Assembly (NCBI GenBank): GCA_964006375.1
Contig: OZ023267.1
Span: 17,496,971-17,560,970 of the forward strand
Reading direction: 5' to 3'
DNA: 64,000 nt
Source of the DNA: Tillus elongatus
Lineage: Eukaryota; Arthropoda; Insecta; Coleoptera; Cleridae
Shown here: positions 41,355-51,918 of the stretch, piece after piece
Layout: the number at the start of each line of letters is the position of its first letter
Position numbering within the stretch: the first letter of the stretch is position 1
Made by a program: the position numbers and the translations under genes
Notes under the pieces: generated by a model
What the model was told of the DNA's origin: nothing
The model's input: only the letters and a program-made list of their open reading frames with translations
Database searches by the model: none

Positions 41355-41970
41355 AGCAACATTGTGAGATGTACGACAGGGTCGCCATCTCGGCGTGGAA
41401 CGAGGTAGTATGTTGTCACGACAGCTCTAGTTTACACAAAATGTTATAGATAGAGACTGTGTACAACCAACTAACACTTTTATAAATTATCAGCCCTGGT
41501 CCATTTTCCCCCCAATACAGAGACTAGGCTAGATGTATTCTTGCCGTTTTTAGAAAAGCAGACCAGGGTTCTCTCTAATTAGAGCTTGTCAGTGCGCTGT
41601 ACAAGTCTGCGACTGCGTTAATAATTACGGTGATAATGCATCTAGCCTTACATATATTGTCTTTGTATTAGGGAAGAAATGGGCCAGGGCTCACAATTTA
41701 TAAAATTGTTAGTTGGTTGTATACAGTCTCTATCTATAACATTATGTGTTAACTAGAGCTGTCATGACAACATACTACCTGGTTCCGCACCGAGATGGCG
41801 ACCTTGTCGTACATTTTACAATGTTCTAGGCGGCTGGTTACCATAGCCGTTTTACTTTATAGTTGTGTTCTCGCTCTAATTAGTATACCGTACTGGCGTG
41901 CTCTAATTAGAGCGAAAGCGTTCTGTGTTTCTAATTATGGTGAGAATATGCTAGCCTTACATATATTCCA
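41355..41970. repeat. Foldback repeat, copy F2
   Basis: Arms about 41,360-41,530 and 41,655-41,825 are inverted copies over about 165 bp, with blocks GACAGGGTCGCCATCTCGGC, GTAGTATGTTGTCACGACAG and GACTGTGTACAACCAACTAA. The 125-bp loop carries a smaller inverted pair (GGCTAGATGTATTC / GATAATGCATCTAGCC). The tail to 41,965 matches F1. It is better preserved than F1. Confidence 0.8.
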
Positions 41971-42524
41971 GTGTTATATCTTTCTTTATTTATCAAGCTG
42001 TGTACTATTAGTTTCGGACCGCTATGTACGTGATATAAAAGTATTTTATACTTTTTTAATACTGTCTTTCTTTTACAGGTAAAAATATGAAAAATAACGA
42101 ATTTGTGTCACCATTTATGAGGATATTATTAATCATGGCGGTCGGTAAGTATTGACAACGTTTTATCCTCTTACAAATTATTCGAAAGATCAAAACATCG
42201 GGCGAACTTTTAGTAATAATCTAGAGTAGGCAAAAGTAAAACTAAGTAATTTTGTTGGTCACTTAATATATCTATAAAGTTCAGGATGCTTTCAAGACGA
42301 CCGCTGCTAACTTATGACGAGCAGTTTTCATCTCTGAGGTAAACTAAAGTTGGAGGCAAAGTCTTTTCTGATAAATATCGAGAGAATATATTGAAATACA
42401 CTAGAAATAATTCAATAATTGAAAGACATTCACCAAAACTAGTTTTATTTTCAGTTTCTGGGTTTTAAATTATAACTTTAAGTTAACTTTGTAAGTAAAT
42501 AGGGATACATAAAATAATATCGGG
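41971..42524. other. Unassigned stretch
   Basis: Nothing recognised. Confidence 0.35.
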
Positions 42525-43500
42525 TGGCCCATAAAAAACGCTTCCTCCTTGGAAGTACAGTATTCTGTTCAGTTCCAGCTAGTCTCAGTCGAGTCGATCA
42601 TTCTATCTTCTATACAGAATTATGGATACATTTTTAATTGGGCGTAAGCGACCACTTGGCGATAGTGAAGCATCAATAGGTGCCTAGACCATAGTGGTTC
42701 TGAAACATAAACCAAGAAAAAATTCTCAAGAATGAGTGAAGATCGGAACCTGTGATGAGAAGTACAATTTGGAGCACCCAATCCATCACAATACAGTTTT
42801 AGACCTTACGATTGTTTCAATAACAAAGTCAGCGTCATCAAAATAATGAATTAACTTTAAAAAAAATTAAAAAATGTTATTCTCACGAATATTCAAAGTT
42901 TGGTTTACCAGCACTAAACTAAATGAAGAAGAAAGGCCCCTGTGTCATTTACTCAAAAATTTTGGCAGCAGACAGCCTGAAATCTAATAAACTTAAGCGA
43001 TATTTGGAAACGCTTCATAGTGAGTACGTTAGCAAACCCCGAAGATTCTTTAAATTACAATTAAAATCATATGTAGAGCAACATTCATTTTTTTAAAGCT
43101 TCGTCTGGGAACGAAAAAGCTTTACTTGCCTCTTATAAAGTTTCATATCAAATGGCCAGATGTTAAAAGTCTCACACCATTGGTGAAGAGCTTATTTTGC
43201 CAGGTGCAATTGAGGTAGTGGAAACTATGTGTGGAGATAATTTTTCCATACTATTGCAGTCCACCTCTCGATGAAATGATACCGTTGCCCGTCGAATTGG
43301 TGATACAGCTGAAGGTGTGCAACATCACCTTTTTGAAGAGTTGCGTAACAATTTTATTTTCAATTTAGCTTCATGGGGCAAGAGCATTGGTGAAGAGCTT
43401 ATTCTGCCAGCTGCAATTGGGATCACAGAAACAATCTTTGTAGATAATTTTGCCAAACAATTGCAGTCCATACCTCTATCAAATGTTACTGTTGCCTGTC
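42525..43500 (+). pseudogene. hAT transposase (ZBED5-like), N-terminal remnant
   Basis: GGGTGGCCCATAAAAAACGC at 42,525 looks like an element terminus. An ATG near 42,623 begins MDTFLIGRKRPLGDSEAS. After an inserted PLE-type end (42,735-42,880) the reading resumes as CVIYSKILAADSLKSNKLKR, YLETLHSEYVSKP, KALLASYKVSYQMA and TIGEELILPGAIEVVETMCG, then RRIGDTAEGVQHHLFEELRN. These match the BED-finger and following region of ZBED5/SCAND3-like hAT proteins. A second GEELILPAA segment follows (43,370-43,500), ending in (TA)n. The catalytic domain is absent. Confidence 0.75.
42735..42880 (-). mobile_element. PLE-type terminal repeat inside the hAT remnant
   Basis: Minus strand: TTGATGA, C, a weak stem, GAAA near 42,816, then a tail shared with 40,480-40,560 (TGTATTGTGATGGATTGGGT). 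The core has T for C, so the hammerhead is probably dead. It interrupts the hAT reading between the first codons and the BED finger. Confidence 0.5.

Positions 43501-43587
<87 letters not shown>
43501..43587. repeat. (TA)n microsatellite
   Basis: TA array between the hAT remnant and the left arm of the PLE foldback. Confidence 0.95.
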
Positions 43588-43589
<2 letters not shown>

Positions 43590-44612
43590 ACATACTTGGT
43601 TCTCGGATTGAACCACGTCCAGAATTTATGAAAACTCGACGTTTAGGCTCCTGTTTTGGAGCCATTTTCAAAAGGTAAAGAAGAAGTCTCAATCTGCCTA
43701 CTCCTTAGAGCGGTGGACAAAGGTGGGTTGGGTTGTTGTAGCTCAAATACGGGGACTCAATCTGCCTACTCCCCAAATCTCGCCAGAGATCGTCTGTGAG
43801 GTCTCAGTGTGTTCAACCCTAGGCCTCAGAGAGATCTGGCAGTTCGTTGCAAGTCTTGACTTATATATGTCGTTCCGTCTACCTGCTTCGTTATCAGTGA
43901 AAGTAGTAGCATCACGGTCAATTAAGTGGGGGGCTTTGGTCACGGTATTTAGATGATGATGAGGCTTAAGAGGGTCACCGGCATTTGTCGACACAGATAA
44001 TGGGGAAATAAAATTGTCTATGGAATTTATTTTCTTTTTGTGTGTTTGTAATGAAGATATAATAGATTTCCAAGTAGTCGGAAGGCGAAGACCATCATCT
44101 CTCTTATTCAAACAATAGGGACGTTTTTCAATCTCAAGTTTTGAAGTTGTAAACCGGTGCTATTGTTTTGGCATTATCGAAGTCTATTTTGTGTCCTATA
44201 TGAATATGATGCATGGCCAGCGCCGATGAGGAGTCGGATTTTCTTGACCGTGATCCTACTAATTTCACTGATAACGAAGCAGGTAGACGGAACGACACAT
44301 ATAAGACAAGACTTGCAACGAACTGCCAGATCTCTCTGAGGCCTAGGGTTGAACACACTGACACTTCACAGACGATCTCCGGCGAGATTTGGGGAGTAGG
44401 CAGATTGAGGCCCCGTAATTGAGCTACAACAACCAAACCCACCTTTGTCCACCGCTCTAAGGAGTAGGCAGATTAAGGCCTTAGAGTGTCCTTACATATT
44501 TCCTTAACCTCTTGAAAATGGCTCCAAAACAGGAGCCGAAACGTCTAGTTTTCATAAATGCTGGACGCGGTTCAACCCGAGAACCAAGTATGTCTCACAT
44601 TAAAGACCGCGG
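43588..44612 (-). mobile_element. Penelope-like element remnant with inverted ends (PLE1)
   Basis: Arms 43,588-43,935 and 44,235-44,612 are inverted copies of about 350 bp. Each contains a PLE-type end with stem GGCTCC / GGAGCC followed by GAAACGTC (right arm) or TAAACGTC (left arm), and CGCGGTTCAACCCGAGAACC or its diverged partner. The 300-bp centre reads HHIHIGHKIDFDNAKTIAPV and NKRDDGLRLPTTWKSI on the minus strand, the C-terminal end of the GIY-YIG endonuclease region typical of PLEs. No reverse transcriptase remains. Both arms are bounded by (TA)n. Confidence 0.75.
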
Positions 44613-44621
44613 AAATCTTTC

Positions 44622-44624
<3 letters not shown>

Positions 44625-44704
<80 letters not shown>
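44625..44704. repeat. (TA)n microsatellite
   Basis: TA array at the outer edge of the right arm of PLE1. Confidence 0.95.
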
Positions 44705-44708
<4 letters not shown>

Positions 44709-45015
44709 TGAAACACACTTATGGAATAAACTTCATTATTCAGCAAAAAATAGTTTTTGTGGAAAACGCTGAGACACGTGAAGTTTAATTTGTCGAACAT
44801 TATCTTATAATCATAGTTAAAAAATTAAACTCTTACCATTTTACCCCCACCATTTTATCCATTTTTTAAAATAGCAACGCTAAATTTTTTCATCACAATC
44901 CGATGGATCAAATTTTTCTGAATACGGAAATACCCCATATGTATTATCTAATATTACAGTTTTCAATACAGGGTGGAAATTTAATATCGGAATATTAAAA
45001 CTAAACAGTATATTT
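44705..45015. other. Unassigned spacer between PLE remnants
   Basis: Nothing recognised in this AT-rich stretch. Confidence 0.35.
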
Positions 45016-46620
45016 TCAAGGTAAAAAAGAAGGTAGAAAAGAACACAACAAGGTATACTCCAGACTGAATTTATTTAGTAAAAGCCCTACGCGTTTCGGC
45101 CCATATACCATGCCATCTTCAGCGGCTTCTTGAAACATTACAAAAGGTGGTTGTGTCAGAAACACAGTTTCCGGTAGGTCGGCAAGTATCACACGACACA
45201 AGCAGTTGCACCTCCAGACAGCAAAAACAACAATGCAAAAGCAGCAAAAATACCAAAAAAACGGGTAGAAACCCGAGTAAATTAAGTTTAAAAGTGCACT
45301 GACACACCACAATCTAAAGTCTTTAAACAAATAGATAAATACGCTGCCAAGGCAGGTTGCACAACCAGAGCAGCACTTTCAGAGAAAAACGCTAAGTTAA
45401 ACCTATGATACCTATAAAGAATAAAACCAAAATGGCTAAACATACTTACGTTCTGTTTTTTTATAACAGGAACTGAACTTTACAAGAAATCTATCATAGT
45501 GGCTGTTTTCATCGACTGTCGCTTTTGTTTCCCTGCACTATATGAAGGCAGAACTAGAAGCATCAAAACCTCAAATCACAGCAATGGACACACGGCAATA
45601 CAAATAAAAATTTCGCATTTGAAATGGAGGACATTTAAAAGCCGAATATCAGAAGTAAACGGGAAGGGGGCAAACAAATGAACTACGACTTTTAGTTAAA
45701 AGTGACAAGTGACAGACAAGTAACATTGACATCTATCCGGCTGTGCCGAGCAGCACAGAACAAGTAACATTTCCGGGCTCCTTGACTCCACAGGATACTT
45801 GGGTTTTTCATTGTAGATGGCACTAGTTCAGTACATTTCTATAAATTGGCGGAAAGTTAATCTCACTGGTATTAGAAACATTTAGAACAGTGTTGTTGGA
45901 GTTGTAGGTGTATCTGCAGATTTCCATCTCTTTAAGGACGAACTTCTCAGTTCCAAAAGTGGATGGGTGAAGGATTTTAACATTGTTTTCTTTATCAAAG
46001 ACATGACCAGTCTCTCTGAGGTGGCAACCAAAAGCTGAAGTGACGTTATCAGCATTGTTTCTGCTCCTGAGATGTTCGGAAATTCTCGTGTTTAGAGCTC
46101 TCCCTACCAATATAAACAGTGTTGCAAGCAGGATCTCCACAGCTAAGGCAATAAACTTCTGACTTCTTCAAGAGGGGGATGTCGTATTTACTGTGAACTA
46201 ACATCTTGTTCAGGGTGTTTTTAGATTTGTAAGCGAATTTTACATTGTCTCTCTTCAAAACTTTTGTGATGGCACTAGTAATGGGTCCACAATATGTCAA
46301 CGGAAAGTAGCAAGTGTTGTCAGCTTGAGATGCTGGGATGACTGAACTGTTTTCTCTTAGAATTTGGCGACTTTTTTTCCTGATCAGTCTATCGACAATG
46401 CTGATAGGATAATCGTTGTTAGTGGCTAATTGCTTGATAATATTTAGCTCATTATCAAACTTTATCTGTGACATAGGGATTCTAAAAAGCCCGTATATCA
46501 ATGTTTCAGGAAGTCTCTGAAGATGGCCTGATATATGGGCCGAAAGGCGTAGGGCTTTTACTAAATAAATTCAGTCTGGAGTATAGCCTTGTTCTGTTTT
46601 TTTTACCTTGGAAATATGTC
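45016..46620 (-). mobile_element. Penelope-like element remnant with inverted ends (PLE2)
   Basis: About 110 bp at 45,020-45,125 and 46,514-46,620 are inverted copies containing CTGAAGA, a GGCC-type stem, GAAA and the shared tail GGGCTTTTACTAAATAAATT and CAGTCTGGAGTATA. Between them lies a minus-strand PLE C terminus (45,823-46,501). The region 45,126-45,820 is non-coding. The reverse transcriptase is absent. Inverted terminal repeats with hammerhead-like cores are a known PLE feature. Confidence 0.75.
45823..46501 (-). pseudogene. PLE C-terminal region with GIY-YIG endonuclease
   Basis: The first part (46,049-46,501) contains FPLTYCGPITSAITKVLKRD and VYCLSCGDPACNTVYIGRES; the paired cysteines and YIG are the signature of PLE GIY-YIG domains. 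A -1/+1 frame change near 46,100 is needed to continue as LNTRISEHLRSRNN and CHLRETGHVFDKENNVKILH. The His-rich block and KFVLKEMEI with a conserved Glu follow. This domain supplies the nicking activity of PLEs. The frameshift makes it inactive. Confidence 0.85.
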
Positions 46621-46699
46621 TAACCCAGACGTTGTGACGTTCAGAAATTACTAAACAGTTTACCCTGAAATTCAAATTTCGAAAATAAACTTAATAAAA

Positions 46700-46830
46700 A
46701 CGTCCTTTACTTATAATGAATGTCCAAAATGTGCTCCATTCACTTGCACGAAATGAAATAATCTGCTCTGGAATTCTTCCCTAACTCTGTTCAACACGTC
46801 AGGCTTTACGTTCCTAATTTCTGTTTGAGG
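46700..46830 (-). pseudogene. Mariner-like transposase, C-terminal end
   Basis: Minus strand: VLNRVREEFQSRLFHFVQVN then GAHFGHSL and a stop. This is the usual C-terminal helix region and final GxHFEH motif of arthropod mariner-like transposases. Only 40 codons survive, opposed to the N-terminal fragment of another copy that starts 30 bp away. Confidence 0.65.
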
Positions 46831-46859
46831 AAGCGGGCTCTGTTACAAACAAAAAACCT

Positions 46860-47850
46860 AACCGTTAACATCCTATCCAACATGATGCTGTTGAAGTTGC
46901 TGTTTTTGGTCATCTTTTAATAGATAACAGGCAATCTGTCAGAAGAATAGCTAAAAAATGTGGTGTGTCAAAAACTAGTATTAATTGGATTATTAAAGAA
47001 CAAGTTTCATCTATTCAAGATAACACTTGTCCAAGGATTAAATGAAGATGATCTGGATCTGCGTTTACAGTTTTGGGAAAATTTAGCTGAGCGTTTAATG
47101 AATAACCTATGTCTACTTTCCAACATTTGTTTTTCTTATGAAAGTACGTTTATGTTGAACGGTGAAGTGAGGAGGCTTAATTGTCATTGGAGTCACACAA
47201 ACCCAGACATCCTCAGTAAAAGTCACACCCAAACTCCGCAAAAATTGAACGTGTGGGTAAGCATGCTGGGCGACCACATTATTAGATTACTTTTTGTTGA
47301 AGACAATTTGACTGGTGACAGTTATTTGCAGTTTTAAGAAGACCTTATTGACTCTTTATTCACCCAAGCACCGGAAGAAGGCGCAAATCTCTAACAAAAC
47401 CAACTTCTCTTTCAACAGGATGAAACACATTCACATTATCATGTACAAGTACGCGGTTTCTTAGATGCTCATTTTCCGGACAATAGACCTGGAGAGGTCA
47501 CATAAAATGACCAGCTAGGTCGCCCGACCTTACCCCGTTGGATTGCTTTTTGTAGGGCCATTTAAAATGTAAGGTTTATGCTGTACCCCCTGTATCTCTT
47601 TAAATTTTTCGAGAACGAATCGTCGCAGAGTGCCGTCAAAATTAAAAAAAAAAAACATGCATAGAAAACGAAAGCAGCTTCAAAATGATGTGTCACTGGA
47701 CCCCTCTTGCCATTTGAATTTTTGAAGGGGTGACTTCAAAAATTTGTTCCCCCTTTAATTGATCTGTTTTAGCATTTTTCCCACACTTGGACAAAGTCAC
47801 ACATTTTCGGGGATGCAGATTTTAGTTGGGACACCATGTACGTAGAGTGG
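46860..47850 (+). pseudogene. Mariner-like transposase D, broken
   Basis: Starts with HDAVEVAVFGHLLIDNRQSV and RRIAKKCGVSKTSINWII (helix-turn-helix), then FHLFKITLVQGLNEDDLDLR in the open frame 46,960-47,337, which also holds KLNVWVSMLGDHIIRLLFVE. After a stop come NQLLFQQDETHSHYHVQVRG (second Asp) and PARSPDLTPLDCFL (third Asp), a stop, and GHLKCKVYAV. The right end (47,815-47,850) carries AGTTGGGACACCATGTA, a likely terminus. It resembles the protein at 49,412-50,405 in plan but is a different family. Confidence 0.8.
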
Positions 47851-48765
47851 AATGAAAAAAGGTAAATAAATTAAGGAAAGCTAAATAAAATATAGCATGA
47901 ACAGAGACATAAGGAATAAATCTTAACATTCTTTTTGGGGTCCATTTATAATTAGGGTGTCACTTTTAAGTCCTAGTCTTAAGCAGACAGATTTATGGGG
48001 TCTTCAAGAGCACATCTTAAACAATAAATCAATGCGCTCCTGGATTTCATTATCAGTTAGTTATTATGTATTCAAATTATCCTTCCCGCAATGCAAATCA
48101 GGCAAAGTAAGACCACACCCTTGCAAATTCATAATTTAGAACTTCCCCCATAAAACTTTTTCAAAGTGTTTAAATGCGATATCAGAGGATTCTTATTTAA
48201 AACTTCTCCCGGCATTGTTTGTGAGTTATTTTTGTTGCGGTTTTCATAATTAGCATTTATGTATATTCAGTTGCTCGGTTCTATGGACTAATACAGCCAG
48301 ATTTAACGATTCTTTAATCTCGACCGTCATTTCTTTTTAATTAAACTTCGGACGGTTCTTATTATGGCTCAGTGGAGAAACCGCTGCTTTCTAAGCATTT
48401 AAACATTGGGGAATGTACAGATAACGTTTGCACCAGATGGTATCGAATCATTTAACCAATATCTTTCCTCTGGACTATTCATATTCCGGCTATAATGGGT
48501 TTTTTATTAAAACTTATACTAGGTGTTTTTCAGCCTGATGGATTTATCGGAAATCCAAACTGCGGATAATGAAACCCACAGAATGAATTTCTTACTTTGT
48601 TTGGAAAGATTAATTGAAAATCTTTTATACTGTTCAATCAGAAACGACGACGGTTTATATATTTTAATCGCCATTCGCACCCGTTTGGTTAAAAATAAAA
48701 CTTATATAGCAGCCTAATTAGTAAATACTCGAAATAAATATAATTCTTGTAATTGCGCATAAAAA
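47851..48765. other. Unassigned 0.9-kb stretch
   Basis: No gene or repeat recognised. The 64-codon frame at 48,523-48,717 has no motif. Confidence 0.35.
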
Positions 48766-48910
48766 TGTTGACGCAGAAAGTGTGTTTTGGTAGTGATTAG
48801 AGATTGGCTTTTAACGAATTTTTGTAGAACAAGTTCGTTAGTGGATAGATCAAGACTTTTTTCAGGGCCCCTGGAACCCATTTCCAAGGTCAGTTAAAAA
48901 GTTTATATAT

Positions 48911-49026
<116 letters not shown>

Positions 49027-49411
49027 GGTGGCGCATTGAAAACGAAACAGACCGATTTGCGTCCAGAGAAATTATTTTTTAAGAAACGCTGAAACACGTC
49101 TATTTTAATATTGAGGGGGACATGTTTTGACATAAAACTCAACTTTGTCACATCAACCCCTTAAGAGTGGTGATAACAACTCTTATGTTTTAAATGGGGA
49201 ACATGGGTCGAGTGTTACATCATTTGAAAGCTCTTTCTTTTATGAATACAGGACACTAATTTTTTTGGAAGTTTTATCAACTCGTTTAAATATTATTCAC
49301 AGTTGGAGTTTCAAGAACGTATTTCATTCATTGTGATAATAAATGCACTAGTTAGTCAATTTTTCGTTAAAAAACACTAAAAAACAAAACCAAACGTTCA
49401 AAAATGTTTAT

Positions 49412-50405
49412 TCAGTTAAGTAAGTGTTCAAATTGTTGACCACCAGCTTCCACACAAAAGTACAAATTTTGTTCAAAACGAGCTCTGACATTCTCGAGCA
49501 TTTCTGGAGTTATTAGACGGCACTCTTCAACAATGCGTCGTCGTAATTCCTCCAAAGACTCCGGTTCTGTTGCGTAAATTCTACTCGTTAAATGACCTCA
49601 TAGAAACAAGTCTAAAGGAGTTAAATCCGGTGATCTAGGGGGCCACTCAATAGCACTTCTACGCCCCATCCATTGCTCTGGAAACTCTCTGTTAAAAAAC
49701 TCCCTAACACGTTGTGAAAAATGCGGAGGAGCTCCATCTTGTTGAAACACTAATTGATTTTCTTGACAGCGATCATCATTTTCAACAATATCAATAAGTA
49801 GAGGGTAAACGATATCTTCTACTAACTCCAAATACGTTTCGCCACTCAAAGTGCCATCAAGAAAAATTGGTCTGATTAAACGGTCTTTAAAAATGCCAGT
49901 CCAGACATTCAATTTCTGTGGAGTTTGAGTGTGGACTTCGTGAAAATTTCTTGGATTATTATCTGCCCAATAACGACAATTATGACGATTGACTGTAGAC
50001 TTTAATAAAACAGCCTCTGGTCAAAATCATCTTCATTCATTGTTGTACAAGTTGAATTTTATACGGGTGAAATTTATGAAGCTTCAATATTCGCTGAATA
50101 GTTCTTCTTTTGATGTTTGAAACAGTGGCCAATTTTCTCGTGCTCAAAGTTGGGTCTGTAGCAATTTGTCCTAAAACTTCAACCTCAGTAGTCTCATTTC
50201 TAACCGGAAATTCACGTTCAGGATCCCGTTTTATGTTAGCTACTGAACCACTTTGTCGAAACTTTGCAACTAACTCCAAAATGTATTTTCTGTTAACATG
50301 TCTGTTCGGATGTCGTTCATTTAACTAATTTGCGGTACGGTTGGCACAGTCATCGTTGAAAAAAAGAGTAATTATTTCAACTCTTTCTTCTACAGAATAC
50401 ACCAT
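49412..50405 (-). pseudogene. Mariner-like transposase of element B, broken
   Basis: The ATG at 50,405 starts MVYSVEERVEIITLFFNDDC. After a stop, YILELVAKFRQSGSVANIKR and TRKLATVSNIKRRTIQRILK give the helix-turn-helix domain. A deletion follows HPYKIQLVQQ and removes the region of the first catalytic Asp. The frame 49,598-49,912 holds LNVWTGIFKDRLIRPIFLDG, LVFQQDGAPPHFSQRVREFF (second Asp) and WPPRSPDLTPLDLFL (third Asp), then a stop. The C terminus ENVRARFEQNLYFCVEAGGQ ends at 49,412. It is inactive, but nearly full length otherwise. Confidence 0.88.
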
Positions 50406-50470
50406 TGTTAAATTAATTTTCGGTAGTACTATCAAGTATCAAACCGACCGATAAACTGAACTAATAAACC

Positions 50471-50575
50471 GCATTTCTCTCATTCCGATAAGAAATGTTC
50501 TGATAGTCAATTTTTTGTTTACAAACCAACAAAACATTGACTATCAGCACATTCTTTATCGGAATGAGTGAAATG
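50471..50575. repeat. Hairpin with 41-bp arms inside element B
   Basis: CGCATTTCTCTCATTCCGAT and ATGTTCTGATAGTCAA on the left are mirrored by TTGACTATCAGCACATTCTT and ATCGGAATGAGTGAAATGCG on the right, with a 23-bp loop. It lies upstream of the transposase start codon, where a promoter would be expected. Confidence 0.85.
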
Positions 50576-50862
50576 CGTTTTGGCATCTTCAACTGTGAAT
50601 AATTTTTAAACGAGTTGATAAAACTTTCAAAAAAATTTGTGTGCTGAATTCAGAAAAAAATAGCGTTGAAATGATGTAACACTCGAACCATGTTCGCTAT
50701 TTAAAATATAAGGGTTGTTATCACCACCCTTAAGGGGTTGATGTGACAAAGTTGAGTTTTATGTCAAACCATGTCCTCCTCAATATTAAAATTGCCGTGT
50801 TTCAGCGTTTCTTTAAAAAAAATCTCTGGACGCAAATCGGTCTATTTTGTTTTCAATGCGCC

Positions 50863-50953
<91 letters not shown>

Positions 50954-51350
50954 GTATGTATATATTGTGTATATGTATCCAACCGATAACTCAAAAAACT
51001 TCACAGATTTGGGCCAAATTTGGGAATTACCTTTATTTTCTTAATGGCTGGGAGGAGCTCGTTCATCAGATCTTGACGCCAAATTTTTCTTAGAAAAAAA
51101 TTAAAAAATATCTTTTTAAACGCAATATATCTCAAATTGTATAAGTGATTAAAACGAAAATTTACAACTTAAAAGAACATAGACAGACGTCGCCGTTAAC
51201 CAATTTTCAAGTCCTTTGATCAAAGAAAAATAAAGTTATTCTAAATTAATATCAAAATAACTCTGGACATCACTTGATATTCTGTAATGCAATACCTATA
51301 ATATTGAACAAAGACAGATGACAATACCTGTACTGCTATGCAATTTAAAT

Positions 51351-51604
51351 TTATCGTAGACAAAAAATGGAGTTACATTATCGCAACATGTCAGAATGTA
51401 GAATTTTGAGAGATGTACGGCAGGGACGACATGGATATGTTTCCTGTTTTAATGAACAAATAATGAAATACATTAAAGACCACAAAAAAAGAAAATCTGG
51501 AAACAATACTCCATTCAACAAACAAACAATAAGAAACAGTTAATGCCAGAACAAACATTTTAACAAAACCTAATAAAGGCCATACAAATAGACAAATTAT
51601 CAAA
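51351..51604. other. Unassigned spacer
   Basis: Nothing recognised. Confidence 0.35.
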
Positions 51605-51843
51605 TCACAGTGATCAAGACAGGAGGCCGATACACACGACACAGTCCGAAGGCACAACCAATCAGAGAACAATAAACCGACCAATAGAAGCTCAACGCGC
51701 AGGCGCCACGTACAATCTTAGACGTAGACCACACTAAGAGCGATGACAGTCAGTAGCGTGCTGATGATGAACCGGGATGGTTCGAAACTGTAGTCCACGT
51801 AAACCAATAAAAAAAATCACAAAAAGTGCAGCAAAAAAATAAA

Positions 51844-51846
<3 letters not shown>
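51605..51846 (+). mobile_element. Hammerhead-bearing repeat, copy 2 (PLE end or retrozyme-like)
   Basis: Colinear with 10,560-10,812 and better preserved around the ribozyme-like block. It ends ACCAATAAAAAAAATCACAA, AAAAGTGCAGC and (TA)n at 51,846. There is no protein. Both copies abut a (TA)n array of a TA-core repeat that keeps only one arm. Confidence 0.65.
51756..51800 (+). ncRNA. Hammerhead-ribozyme-like motif, best copy
   Basis: Stem I GCGTG (51,756-51,760) pairs with CACGT (51,796-51,800). The core CTGATGA (51,761-51,767) is intact. Stem II GAACC (51,769-51,773) pairs with GGTTC (51,779-51,783) around GGGAT. GAAA occupies 51,784-51,787. ACTGTAGT forms a small stem III and the GUC triplet ends at 51,795, where cleavage would occur. 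One unpaired T (51,768) separates the core from stem II, unlike textbook hammerheads. All core nucleotides are otherwise present in type I order. Confidence 0.65.

Positions 51847-51915
<69 letters not shown>
51846..51915. repeat. (TA)n microsatellite
   Basis: TA array between the hammerhead repeat and the following TA-core arm. Confidence 0.95.

Positions 51916-51918
<3 letters not shown>

Noticed and set aside
43723..44442. Paired open frames on both strands in the PLE1 arms (VVAQLRGLNLPTP type)
   Set aside because: They mirror each other because the DNA is an inverted repeat; they do not match PLE proteins and are non-coding terminal repeats.
45016..45330. Hydrophobic Cys-rich open frame of 104 codons
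   Set aside because: It overlaps the PLE2 terminal repeat and flanking non-coding sequence and matches nothing known.
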